Shown here: positions 1-6,938 of the stretch, piece by piece
How positions within the stretch are numbered: the first letter of the stretch is position 1
Layout: each line of letters begins with the position of its first letter
Assembly (NCBI GenBank): GCA_036399015.1
Contig: DASWNW010000033.1
Coordinates: 25,282 to 89,281, forward strand
Direction of reading: 5' to 3'
Length of the DNA stretch: 64,000 nt
Source of the DNA: QHVT01 sp036399015
Lineage (GTDB): Bacteria > Acidobacteriota > Thermoanaerobaculia > Gp7-AA8
Made by a program: the position numbers and the translations under genes
The notes under the pieces: model-generated
Databases searched by the model: none
What the model was told of the DNA's origin: nothing
What the model saw: the letters and a program-made list of their open reading frames with translations, nothing else

Positions 1-276
1 AAGCGGCGGAGCGTGGAGCTGCAGGAGAGCGATTTCGCGGCCGTCGAGCCGCTCATCCCGAAGCTGCTCACGCCCGGCGCCGCCGAGTCGATCGCGGTGA
101 AGCTCTACCGCTCCGTGCGCACCGGCGGGCTGAACGCCGTCGACGCGCTGCGCGACACGCTGGAGACCTACCAGACGCCGGTGCCGCCCGACGTGATGGA
201 GTTCCAGATCGCGCTCGCGGCCCGCGAGGCGAGCGACGGCGACTTCGTGCCGGAAGCGTTCCGTCATCTGCGCTGA
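1..276 (+). CDS. 3' end of a gene of unknown function (truncated by window edge)
   Basis: The reading frame is open from base 1 and stops with TGA at 274-276, so only the last ~91 residues are visible. The tail is mostly helical and charged, with leucine/valine spacing such as LIPKLLTPGAAESIAVKLYR and an acidic end before FRHLR. There is no membrane segment, metal motif or recognisable domain. A GTG at 13 could be read as a start, but the frame runs through it from the window edge, so I treat this as a C-terminal fragment. It lies 20 bp before the next gene and in the same direction. I do not recognise the family. Confidence 0.6.
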   Translation, partial: KRRSVELQESDFAAVEPLIPKLLTPGAAESIAVKLYRSVRTGGLNAVDALRDTLETYQTPVPPDVMEFQIALAAREASDGDFVPEAFRHLR

Positions 277-284
277 GGGCGACG

Positions 285-290
285 TACAAT
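285..290 (+). promoter_or_regulatory. -10-like hexamer TACAAT, leaderless configuration
   Basis: TACAAT ends 6 nt before the ATG at 297 and no Shine-Dalgarno sequence is present. Transcription would start at or next to the start codon. There is no good -35 hexamer. The same arrangement recurs at several other gene starts in this window. Confidence 0.5.
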
Positions 291-296
291 CCGCCC

Positions 297-929
297 ATGT
301 CCCTGCTGATGCAGCACAAGGCTCCCCCCACCGCTCCCCGCCTCGACGGGAAGGAAGTGCTGCACGCGTTCGACCCCTCGCAGGCTAAGGTGAAGGGGGT
401 CATGTTCGGAGGGCGGAAGGCCTTCCTCCTCGAGACGCTCGGCGAGGAGGGCTTCAACGCCTTCACGGCGAAGCTGACGCCGCGGACGAAGGCGTACGTG
501 AAGACGCCGCTGGCGTCGAGCTGGTGCGAGTTCGAGTCGCTGATCGAGCTCGACCGCGCGATCTACAACGAGCTGAAGGCGCGCTACCCCCACGTCCTCG
601 CCCTCATCGGCGCCGCCTCGGCCGAGCTGGGGATCGGCCGCATCTACAAATCGCTCGACTCCGAGAGCCTCGTGCAGTTCCTCGAGTCGAACGCCATGTT
701 CCACGACCAGTACCAGAAGTTCGGCAGCGTGCAGTTCGAGAAGACCCCCTCCGGCGCCCGGATGATCTACTCGAACTACCCGGTCCACAGCCCCATCTTC
801 TGCGCCAGCGCCGTCGGCTACTTTCTCGAGTCGATCCTCCGCCACGGCGGCACCGACCCGTCCGTGACGGAGACGAAGTGCCAGTGCCACGGCGACAAGA
901 CGTGCACGTTTGAGATGAAGTGGCGCTAG
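297..929 (+). CDS. V4R / heme-NO-binding-like domain protein
   Basis: A 210-residue soluble protein without a signal peptide. Its C-terminus reads TKCQCHGDKTCTFEMKW, matching the end of 4-vinyl-reductase (V4R) and related small-molecule or heme-NO sensing domains, which close with a C-x-H/G-D-x-x-C-x-F-x-(hydrophobic) strand. The middle (residues ~70-150) has the helical, aromatic-rich character of these folds. Myxobacterial-type paralogues of about 200 residues (TIGR02265/DUF2378-like) are another possible home. No output domain is fused, so any signalling role is inference. Start ATG 297 is preceded by TACAAT 6 nt upstream and no ribosome site. Confidence 0.6.
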   Translation: MSLLMQHKAPPTAPRLDGKEVLHAFDPSQAKVKGVMFGGRKAFLLETLGEEGFNAFTAKLTPRTKAYVKTPLASSWCEFESLIELDRAIYNELKARYPHVLALIGAASAELGIGRIYKSLDSESLVQFLESNAMFHDQYQKFGSVQFEKTPSGARMIYSNYPVHSPIFCASAVGYFLESILRHGGTDPSVTETKCQCHGDKTCTFEMKWR

Positions 930-952
930 CCGCACGCGCGGAGCGCGTGCGG
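930..952 (+). terminator. Perfect GC-rich hairpin after the V4R-like gene
   Basis: CCGCACGCGC at 930-939 pairs with GCGCGTGCGG at 943-952 across a 3-nt loop. It starts directly after the TAG at 927-929. No T-tract follows, so it is either a Rho-dependent or stabilising hairpin, or part of the adjoining repeat element. Confidence 0.4.
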
Positions 953-1049
953 GTTGCTGGTTGCTGGTTGCTGGAAGAGGGAACCGGCAACGGGCAACGC
1001 GCCACGCGCCACGCGGGCAACCAGCAACCAGTAACCAGCAACCAGCAAC
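952..1049. repeat. GTTGCTG-rich inverted repeat element (copy 1)
   Basis: The left arm at 952-974 is three GGTTGCT units. The right arm at 1018-1049 is their complement (CAACCAGC units, one changed to CAACCAGTA). The loop holds further CGGCAAC/GGGCAAC and CACGCGC repeats. Related GTTGC-rich inverted elements occur at 19398-19482 and 28131-28202. The element fills most of the gap between two plus-strand genes. Confidence 0.7.
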
Positions 1050-1108
1050 GCGCGCGGCGCGCCGCGCGCCGCGCGGCTCGCGTGCTATTCTCGATCCCCC
1101 CGGGCGCC

Positions 1109-1636
1109 ATGGCTGACGACAACAAAACCCTCGAGACACCGCTCCCTGAGATCGACGAGCGGGCCATCGGCAAAAAGTATGGGCTCCGCGAGCTCGTCTA
1201 TCCCGACTCGGAGCAGATGAAGAGCCTCTCGCTCTTTCTCAGCGACGCGATCGAGAATGGCAAGTGCGGGCCGGTGCCGCGCACCGGCGTGGTGATGCTG
1301 CTCGAGTTCCTTCAGGCCACCATCAACCGCCAGCACATCACCAAGGGGCCGCGGATGTCGCAGGAGGAGTTCGACGTTCTGCAGACGCCCTACTACCTCG
1401 CCGCGCGCGTCGTCTCGAAGATCCAGCGGGCGCGCCAGGAGTCGACGAAGGGGGTCGTCTACCAGACCACCTACATCTCCCTCAACCAGTTCATGGAGGT
1501 GCTGCGCAGCCTCCTCGATCCCGGCTGCTACTGGCTGCGGGCCAAGGTGCCGGAGGGCGTCCGCGAGGTGATGGCGGCGTTGCGCGACTTCCTGGTCCTC
1601 TACCCGGAGCAGCGGCGGAAAGGCCGCGCCCTCTGA
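1109..1636 (+). CDS. Conserved-looking protein of unknown function
   Basis: A 175-residue soluble protein, acidic at the N-terminus and basic at the C-terminus (EQRRKGRAL). It appears mainly helical, with no signal peptide, membrane segment or recognised motif. ATG 1109 is chosen over upstream in-frame starts because those would translate the 952-1049 repeat. TGCTATTCT at 1083-1091 could be an extended -10. It is followed after 8 nt by the next gene, and the four genes to 2818 are chained by very short gaps or overlaps, so they are probably co-transcribed. Function unknown. Confidence 0.6.
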   Translation: MADDNKTLETPLPEIDERAIGKKYGLRELVYPDSEQMKSLSLFLSDAIENGKCGPVPRTGVVMLLEFLQATINRQHITKGPRMSQEEFDVLQTPYYLAARVVSKIQRARQESTKGVVYQTTYISLNQFMEVLRSLLDPGCYWLRAKVPEGVREVMAALRDFLVLYPEQRRKGRAL

Positions 1637-1644
1637 GCGACGCC

Positions 1645-1863
1645 ATGGCCCGGTATCTCCAGAAGATCTCGCTCCGCCCCTACAGCGACGCCGAGATCTG
1701 GACCGGGTGGGAGCTGGAGAACCGGGCCGGCGAGCTGGAGGGCCTCATCCTCGCCGACGGCATGACGCAGGAGGAGCTGGTGGCGAAGTACGGCGTCACC
1801 GAGTTCCAGAAGATCCCCGGTGAGTACCTCGGCGTGCGGGAGTTCCGTTCCAAACAGGAATGA
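1645..1863 (+). CDS. Small protein of unknown function (72 aa)
   Basis: A 72-residue protein beginning MARYLQKISLRPYSD and rich in Glu and Gly. It starts 8 nt after the preceding stop, and its TGA at 1861-1863 overlaps the ATG of the next gene (ATGA at 1860-1863), which argues that it is a real translated member of the cluster. No domain is recognised. A size of ~70 residues and position between cytosolic proteins would suit a small regulatory or accessory subunit, but nothing in the sequence shows this. Confidence 0.55.
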   Translation: MARYLQKISLRPYSDAEIWTGWELENRAGELEGLILADGMTQEELVAKYGVTEFQKIPGEYLGVREFRSKQE

Positions 1864-2228
1864 CCGTCGGCGGCCACGTCCTCACCCCGCTCGAGACCGG
1901 GTTCCTGATCGCGTCGGTCGTGGCGATCGTCGTCATCTTCCTTGCCGAATGGTTGCGGGCGCACGTGCGGGAGCGGGGTACACTCCCCCCGCCCGTGCTG
2001 CTTTTCCTCCGCATTACCCTCGGCATCGTGTTCCTGATCCTCGGCGTGATCGGCTCGCTGCTGCCGGTACTGCAGGGGTGGATCTTCTTCCTGCTGGCGG
2101 CACTGGTCCTCTTTCCTCAAAGCCGCTTCGCCGTGAAGGCATGCGACAAAATAGAGCCGAAGATGCCGCGCATGGTCGCCTGGCTGCGACGCCGCGGGAT
2201 CGGAACGCATCGGGAACAGCAGCCATGA
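1860..2228 (+). CDS. Small membrane protein, PGPGW-like
   Basis: A 122-residue protein with three predicted membrane segments: residues ~8-28, ~47-68 and ~70-86. The second pair reads GVIGSLLPVLQGWIFFLLAA, similar in pattern to the PGPGW family of small inner-membrane proteins, which carry a Pro-x-x-x-Gly-Trp turn between two helices. The C-terminus is a basic amphipathic tail. It overlaps both neighbours by 4 bp, so translation is probably coupled through the cluster. Family assignment is tentative and no activity is known for PGPGW proteins. Confidence 0.6.
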   Translation: MTVGGHVLTPLETGFLIASVVAIVVIFLAEWLRAHVRERGTLPPPVLLFLRITLGIVFLILGVIGSLLPVLQGWIFFLLAALVLFPQSRFAVKACDKIEPKMPRMVAWLRRRGIGTHREQQP

Positions 2229-2818
2229 CCAAGCAGTACGACAAAGCCTATTTCGATCACTGGTACCGCGGGCGGACCCGCGTGAGCACGCACGCCGAGG
2301 TGCGGAGGAAGGTGGCGGTCGCGATCGCGAACGCCGAGTACTTTCTGCGGCGCCAGCTGCGCACCGTGCTCGACGTCGGCTGCGGCGAGGGCGCCTGGCT
2401 GCAGCACCTCCAGGCCTTCCGCCCCCGCGTGCAGTACCTCGGCCTCGACCCCTCGGAGTACGTCGTCAAGCGCTTCGGCCGCGAGCGCAACATCAAGCGC
2501 GCCTCGTTCGGCGACCTGCCGAAGCTCCACCTCGGCGTCTACGACCTCGTGGTCTGCTCCGACGTCCTGCACTACGTCCCCGACGCCGAGCTCAAGGCGG
2601 GCATCCAGTCGCTCGCCGGCGCCACGGACGGTCTGGCTTTTCTGGAAGTGCTGACGAAGGAAGACGACATCGTCGGCGATCTCGACGACTTCATCCGCCG
2701 CCCCGCGGCCGCCTACCGGAAGCTCTTCTCCGGCGCCGGGATGACCTTCGTCGGGCCGTACTGCTGGCTCTCCCCCGCCTTCAAGGACTCGGTGGCGGAG
2801 CTGGAATCATCTAAGTAG
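2225..2818 (+). CDS. Class I SAM-dependent methyltransferase
   Basis: A 197-residue cytosolic protein with a Rossmann-type SAM site. Motif I is VLDVGCGEGAWLQ (residues ~54-66), the acidic end of strand 2 is LGLDPSE, and the post-motif is DLVVCSDVLHYV. Such proteins transfer a methyl group from SAM; the substrate cannot be read from sequence. The length is short and typical of the Methyltransf_11/25 group. ATG 2225 overlaps the preceding stop by 4 bp and this is the last gene of the 1109-2818 chain. A 42-bp tandem repeat array begins 20 bp after its stop. Confidence 0.85.
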   Translation: MTKQYDKAYFDHWYRGRTRVSTHAEVRRKVAVAIANAEYFLRRQLRTVLDVGCGEGAWLQHLQAFRPRVQYLGLDPSEYVVKRFGRERNIKRASFGDLPKLHLGVYDLVVCSDVLHYVPDAELKAGIQSLAGATDGLAFLEVLTKEDDIVGDLDDFIRRPAAAYRKLFSGAGMTFVGPYCWLSPAFKDSVAELESSK

Positions 2819-2837
2819 CGCGCGGGGCGCAGCACCC

Positions 2838-3034
2838 GGGCGCGTGCGCCCGAACCCTGCCGCCATGCGCCCGTACCCCGGGCGCGTGCGCCCGAACCTT
2901 GCCGCCATGCGCCCCTACCCCGGGCGCGTGCGCCCAAACCCTGCCGCCATGCGCCCAAACTCCGGGCGCGTGCGCCCAGACCCCGCCGCCATGCGCCCGA
3001 ACTCCGGGCGCGTGCGCCCAGACCCTGCCGCCAT
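2838..3034 (+). repeat. 42-bp tandem repeat array, ~4.7 copies, each with a GGGCGCGTGCGCCC palindrome
   Basis: Copies start at 2838, 2880, 2922, 2964 and 3006, an exact 42-bp period. Each begins with the self-complementary GGGCGCGTGCGCCC, followed by a variable ACCCTGCCGCCATGCGCCC-like stretch. The copies differ at a few positions, such as TACCCC versus AACTCC. The period is a multiple of three and the array is open in the frame of the downstream gene, but the promoter at 3067-3095 separates them. There are no unique spacers, so it is not CRISPR. The array fills most of the 334-bp gap between 2818 and 3153. Confidence 0.9.
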
Positions 3035-3066
3035 CGGCGCACGACCTGTCAACTTTAAAGAGCCAC

Positions 3067-3095
3067 TTGACACTTTAATAGTCCTGATCTACATT
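3067..3095 (+). promoter_or_regulatory. Near-consensus sigma-70 promoter
   Basis: TTGACA at 3067-3072, a 17-bp spacer and TACATT at 3090-3095. The surroundings are A+T-rich compared with the rest of the window. TGTCAA about 14 bp before the -35 is its inverted copy (TGTCAA-N14-TTGACA), a possible operator. Confidence 0.8.
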
Positions 3096-3136
3096 GTGTA
3101 CAGTCGTACCGTGCACGGATCTGACGAAATCAAAAG

Positions 3137-3148
3137 AAAGGAGGTGAT
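3137..3148 (+). promoter_or_regulatory. Full-length Shine-Dalgarno sequence
   Basis: AAAGGAGGTGAT is complementary over 12 bases to the usual bacterial 16S rRNA 3' end and lies 4 nt before ATG 3153 (8 nt from GGAGG). It fixes the start of the downstream gene and is much stronger than any other site in the window. Confidence 0.85.
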
Positions 3149-3152
3149 ACTC

Positions 3153-3698
3153 ATGGTCAACAAGCTGTCTTCCGAGGTACCGCAGTCTGTCGAGCCGCCG
3201 GTCATTCCGACGCCGACGGTCACGCACTACCAGCAGGTCGCGAACGAGCTCTCTGCCGCGATGCAGACGTTCAAGTCCGCGATCCCGGGTTATGAAAGCG
3301 CCCACTCCCTGACGAAGGACGTCGTCGAGAGGAAGCGCCGGATCCCGATGGGGTTCGTGAACAAGGCGATCGGCGCGCTGCTCATGTCGCCCGAGTTGCA
3401 GACCATCAAGCAACTCGACGCGGCGGAGTCGCTCGACGACGCGCAGTTCATCGACGCGCTCGCGCCGGTGCTGCAGCAACTCGGGACGCTGTACGACGGG
3501 TTGAAGTTCACGATCGACGCGCGGAAAGCGCGCCTGGCCGCGAACGCGCAGCAGATCTATGCGATCAGCAGAGGTCTGGCGCAGACCCGGGCCGGTGCCG
3601 ACCTGACCGGACACGTGGATGAAATGAAGCGTGCCCGCCGGTCGCACCGCCGCCGTACCGACGCCCCTGCCTCTCCCACCACCACGCCCCAGGCGTAA
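3153..3698 (+). CDS. Unknown protein, monocistronic, with strong expression signals
   Basis: A 181-residue protein of unknown function. It has a Pro/Val-rich N-terminus, a helical core (residues ~27-150, with MQTFKSAIPGYES and LAPVLQQLGTLYDGLKFTID) and a basic then Thr/Pro-rich tail (KRARRSHRRRTDAP). There is no signal peptide or membrane segment. The gene stands alone between a near-consensus promoter, a 12-base Shine-Dalgarno sequence and a strong intrinsic terminator, so high expression is likely. The upstream region is more A+T-rich than its neighbours, which could mean acquisition. The basic tail could bind nucleic acid, but this is only a guess. Confidence 0.75.
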   Translation: MVNKLSSEVPQSVEPPVIPTPTVTHYQQVANELSAAMQTFKSAIPGYESAHSLTKDVVERKRRIPMGFVNKAIGALLMSPELQTIKQLDAAESLDDAQFIDALAPVLQQLGTLYDGLKFTIDARKARLAANAQQIYAISRGLAQTRAGADLTGHVDEMKRARRSHRRRTDAPASPTTTPQA

Positions 3699-3706
3699 CT
3701 CCTGGG

Positions 3707-3748
3707 ACCCTCCCCGCTGCCCGGGCGGCGGGGAGGGTTCGTTTTTTC
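3707..3748 (+). terminator. Rho-independent terminator
   Basis: ACCCTCCCCGC (3707-3717) pairs over 11 bp with GCGGGGAGGGT (3728-3738). A T6 tract follows at 3742-3747. It lies 9 nt after the stop of the 3153-3698 gene, and its T-tract orientation serves the plus strand. Confidence 0.93.
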
Positions 3749-4440
3749 TAGGCGTTCGTCTGCAGGAACGCCACTGCCTGCCGGATGATCTCCCTCGACC
3801 TCCCGCTGTCGTGCGAGAGGTCGAACGCGTGCGGGCCCTCGGGGTGGTTCGCGAACGTCAGCGGCGCGTTGCGGCGCAGTGCCTCGACGACGAAGGCGTC
3901 GAGGGTCTCGTTGAGGCGGGGGAACTGATCCTGCCCGGCGCGCGCGACGAAGAGCGGCTTCTCCCCGGGAAAGGTGAAGCCGGGGTTGGCGAAGCCGAAC
4001 GTCTTCGCCGTCTCCGCGATCGCCCCCTCCACCTCCAGCATGAAGCCGTAGAGCAGCGCGGCGCAGCGGGCGCGGTGCAGCGCCGACAGCGCCAGCGGGA
4101 CGTTTCCGGAGCTGGCCAGCAGCGACACCGGCCGCTCCCCCAGCGTGTCGAGCAGCAGCGAGAGGCCGCTCACCGGCTCGACGTTCGTATAGGTGATCGC
4201 CGTGAGACCGGCAGCCGCGATCAGCCGCGCCCAGGCCACGTTCGACGGCATGTCCTTGAACCGGAACCCCAGCTTCCGCTGGAACCCGGGATCGGGATAG
4301 CCGGCCACGATCACCACCGCGCGCTCCGGCTCGGGGACGCCGGGCGGGGTGTAGACGTCCATCACCAGTCCGTCGGCGAAGGGAACGTCCGGACGGACCT
4401 CCACCGACTCCATCTCTGGAGTGCTGTAGACGATGCTCAT
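3748..4440 (-). CDS. Alpha/beta hydrolase (dienelactone-hydrolase-like)
   Basis: A 230-residue cytosolic protein of the alpha/beta-hydrolase fold. Strand 3 and the glycine loop read AVVIVAGYPDPGF, the nucleophile elbow is LLASSGNVPLAL (Ser in place of the first Gly of GxSxG), the acid is in LFVARAGQDQF, and the catalytic His is in HPEGPHAFDLSHD near the C-terminus. The order Ser-Asp-His fits the family. The substrate is unknown; DLH-like esterases and peptidases share this layout. It converges with the 3153-3698 gene across the terminator and is followed upstream by a long inverted repeat. Confidence 0.8.
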   Translation of the reverse strand: MSIVYSTPEMESVEVRPDVPFADGLVMDVYTPPGVPEPERAVVIVAGYPDPGFQRKLGFRFKDMPSNVAWARLIAAAGLTAITYTNVEPVSGLSLLLDTLGERPVSLLASSGNVPLALSALHRARCAALLYGFMLEVEGAIAETAKTFGFANPGFTFPGEKPLFVARAGQDQFPRLNETLDAFVVEALRRNAPLTFANHPEGPHAFDLSHDSGRSREIIRQAVAFLQTNA

Positions 4441-4489
4441 GTGCTTTCCTCCTGAGCAGAATGCTCTTACTCCACCAACCGATCAGGGA

Positions 4490-4650
4490 ACGACCGGAGG
4501 CCTCCGGCGGCCGGGCCGCGGGCCCGGACCCGATGGTTGGCCCAGCCTCCGCGACACAGCCTCGTATCTCGCAACAGAGTGTCGCGGAGGCTAGGCCAAC
4601 CCAACGGGGTCCGGGGCCGATGGCCCCGGCCGCCGGAGGCCTCCGGTCGT
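4490..4650. repeat. Long imperfect inverted repeat (arms ~70 bp, loop ~21 bp)
   Basis: The left arm at 4490-4557 and right arm at 4579-4650 are complementary along nearly their whole length. The outer ends ACGACCGGAGGCCTCCGGCG and the inner CCTCCGCGACAC match exactly; the centre has a few mismatches and small gaps. It contains no gene and lies downstream of the FG-GAP gene on the minus strand. It could be a non-autonomous mobile element (MITE-like) or a very large terminator-type hairpin; no target-site duplication is obvious. Confidence 0.85.
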
Positions 4651-4684
4651 CTCCTCATCCGTGGATGAAGTGCGTGCGTTCTGC

Positions 4685-6736
4685 TTAGAAGGCGCCGTTG
4701 CGCAGTTCGACGACGTGCAGGCGTTTCACCTTCGTGGTGCCGGCGGTGAGGGTGGAGTCGGTGAAGGGGGCGGTGAAGAGCCCCAGCGCGGTCCGCGCCT
4801 GTGCCAGCGCGGTGCGAAGCTCCGTGACGTGCACCGCCTTCACGGTCGTCCCCGCGGCGAGCGAGGCGTCGGTGAAGGAGAAGGGCGACAGCAACGCCGC
4901 CGCGCGCACCGAGTTGACGGCCGCGCGCAGCTCCGTGACGTGCGCCGCCTTCACCGGCGTCACCCCGAGGGTGAGCGCCGGGTCGGTCACCATGATGGTG
5001 GTGGCCAGCTCGGCGCCGCTGGTGTCGGACGGCACGCCGTCGGCCGCCAGCGCGCGGACGCGGTAGAGGTAGGTCAGGCCGGCCGTGCGGCCGGAGTCGA
5101 CGAACGTCGTCCCGCTCTGCGCGGACGCCAGCTCCCACCCGCCGCTGCCGCTCTTGCGGTCGATCTCGTAGCTCGCGGTGACCGGCACCGCCGGCCAGCT
5201 CACGGTGACGCTGGTCGTCGACGTGGCCGTCGCGACGACGCTCGTCGGCCGGGCAGGCTTGGCGGTGATCTGCGCGGGGTTGCTGTCGGTGAAGCAGCCG
5301 GCGTCGTCGCTGGCGCGCACGTAGAACCAGGTCGTCTGCGTCAGCGGTCCCGTTGCATGGCTGCTGTTCGTGGCGCCGGGGATGAGCGTCCCGCTCGGCG
5401 GGATGCCGCGGTACCACTGGAACGCGGCGGCCCCCGTCGCGGCGGCGGTGAGCGAGGCGCCGGTGGCGGTGTTGACGGTCTGCGACTGCGGATGCTGCGT
5501 GATCGCCGGCGCCGTTCCCTCCTCGATCGTCGCGCTGCCTTCGGTCTTGCCGTGGAGGTGGTGCCTGTCGGCCACGTTCACGATCGAGTAGACGCCGGGG
5601 GTGTTGACCTGCCGGAAGTGGGGCAGGGAGCTGGTGGCAGTCGTGAAGCCGTCGTTCCAGGTCATGGTCCAGGGCGGGACGCCGGTCAGCGCGACGTGGA
5701 TCTTCGCGTTCGCGCCGCCGCAGATCGGGTCGCCGGAGGTGATCGTCGCGGTCGGACGGGGGTCGTAGCCGGCGACGTACGCGCCGCCGTTGAAGGAGCC
5801 GTAGGGCGCGAACGTCTGCGCGACGGAGGGGCTGGTGAACGACCACATCTTCGCGGAGACGGCGGTGCCGGGGCCGGTGGCGGTGAAGATGAAGTACTTC
5901 CTGTCGGCGTTCTGGCCGATGCCGACGCGCACGCCGCCGAGGAAGTCGGCGCTGTAGGGGATGAAGTTCATGAGCGTGGCGTTGTTGGCGCCGTTGTAGA
6001 CGCGCACGTTCGGGATCGCTCCCTCGTCGAGCGCGGTGGCGATTTCGGCCTTGCCGTCGTTGTTGGTGTCGCCGGCGGCGACGAAGAGCCCCTGCTTCTC
6101 GCTCTCGGTGAAGGCGAAGAAGTCGGCGAGCAGCGCGCCGTTGGCGCCGCTGAAGACGCGCACGCGCGGCCCTCCGCCCGGTCCCGCGCCGGTGATGATG
6201 TCGTCGATGCGGTCGCCGTTGTAGTCGGCGGAGGCGACGCGGACGCCGCCGGTGAACGCGAGGTCGTAGGCGAAGAAGTCGACGGTGACCTGGCGGGTCA
6301 CCCCGTCGTAAACCTGGACGCGCGGGCCGACGCCGGAGCCCTCGCCGGCTCCGATGACGATGTCGTCGAAGCCGTCGCCGTTGACGTCGCCCGAGGCGAC
6401 GTAGACGCCGCCGGTGAACGCCTGCGGGAAGGGAAGGATCGTGGAGCCGAGCTGCAGGTTCGTGGTGCCGCTGAAGACCTTCACCGAGGCGGGGGCCGTC
6501 TCGGTTCCGGCGATCAGGTCCGCCGCGCCGTCGCCGTCGACGTCACCGAAGGCGACGGTCACGCCGCTGGTGGTGCTGGGGGAGGCGTTGAACGAATTCA
6601 CCTCGAACCCGTTCTCGAACACCTTCACCGTCGGCGTCATCCCCGGCCCGGGGCCGGTGAGGGCGATCTGCGCCGCCGCCGAAAAGGTAAGCGCAAGGGA
6701 CGACAGGACGAACGAATACCGGCGCCGTGCGGACAT
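4685..6736 (-). CDS. Secreted FG-GAP/VCBS repeat protein with Ig-like, Fn3 and C-terminal ELR repeats
   Basis: About 683 residues with a signal peptide (MSARRRYSFVLSSLALTFSAAAQ). Residues ~30-330 hold FG-GAP/VCBS blades with calcium-type loops: FGDVDGDGAADLIAG, SGDVNGDGFDDIVIGAG, ADYNGDRIDDIITGAG, AGDTNNDGKAEIATAL. Ig-like segments follow (ITQHPQSQTVNTATGASLTA), then one fibronectin-III domain (ARPTSVVATATSTTSVTVSW). The tail has three repeats of the type VKAVHVTELRTAL...R, probably a sorting or anchoring module. ATG 6736 is preferred to the GTG at 6745 because AGCAGGTG lies just upstream. Likely an extracellular or outer-surface protein; ligand unknown. Confidence 0.85.
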   Translation of the reverse strand: MSARRRYSFVLSSLALTFSAAAQIALTGPGPGMTPTVKVFENGFEVNSFNASPSTTSGVTVAFGDVDGDGAADLIAGTETAPASVKVFSGTTNLQLGSTILPFPQAFTGGVYVASGDVNGDGFDDIVIGAGEGSGVGPRVQVYDGVTRQVTVDFFAYDLAFTGGVRVASADYNGDRIDDIITGAGPGGGPRVRVFSGANGALLADFFAFTESEKQGLFVAAGDTNNDGKAEIATALDEGAIPNVRVYNGANNATLMNFIPYSADFLGGVRVGIGQNADRKYFIFTATGPGTAVSAKMWSFTSPSVAQTFAPYGSFNGGAYVAGYDPRPTATITSGDPICGGANAKIHVALTGVPPWTMTWNDGFTTATSSLPHFRQVNTPGVYSIVNVADRHHLHGKTEGSATIEEGTAPAITQHPQSQTVNTATGASLTAAATGAAAFQWYRGIPPSGTLIPGATNSSHATGPLTQTTWFYVRASDDAGCFTDSNPAQITAKPARPTSVVATATSTTSVTVSWPAVPVTASYEIDRKSGSGGWELASAQSGTTFVDSGRTAGLTYLYRVRALAADGVPSDTSGAELATTIMVTDPALTLGVTPVKAAHVTELRAAVNSVRAAALLSPFSFTDASLAAGTTVKAVHVTELRTALAQARTALGLFTAPFTDSTLTAGTTKVKRLHVVELRNGAF

Positions 6737-6821
6737 GGCAAACACCTGCTCTCTCTGGATTGCGGATTAGCGGACAGGTGCAGCATAGGGCTTGGGAGGC
6801 GGCGGAGCAAGCCCACCCTCG

Positions 6822-6843
6822 TCCCACCCCGCGGGGTGGGACC
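6822..6843. repeat. 22-bp perfect palindrome between divergent genes
   Basis: GTCCCACCCCGCGGGGTGGGAC is fully self-complementary. It lies between the divergent FG-GAP (minus) and porin (plus) genes, about 86 bp and 95 bp from their start codons. It could be an operator for a dimeric regulator of either gene or an RNA hairpin; it has no T-tract. Confidence 0.7.
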
Positions 6844-6938
6844 AGTCCCGCCCTTCCGCGCGCGGGTGGCTACCCGTAAACATATCGTGCGCTTCGACTT
6901 AGCTGGGCAGAATGATCCTCGTCAAACGGAGGAACCAA

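Noticed and set aside
920..1108. Longer start for the 1109 gene
   Set aside because: The extension would translate the GTTGCTG inverted repeat and the end of the previous gene, and has no ribosome site.
2838..3034. CRISPR array
   Set aside because: The 42-bp units are contiguous tandem repeats without unique spacers, and no cas genes are present.
2844..3152. N-terminal extension of the 3153 gene through the tandem repeats (RVRPNPAAMRPYPG repeats)
   Set aside because: The frame is open, but a sigma-70 promoter and a 12-base ribosome site lie between the repeats and ATG 3153, so the extension would not be in the mRNA.
4490..4650. Insertion sequence with a transposase
   Set aside because: Only ~160 bp and no coding capacity. 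At most a non-autonomous element.
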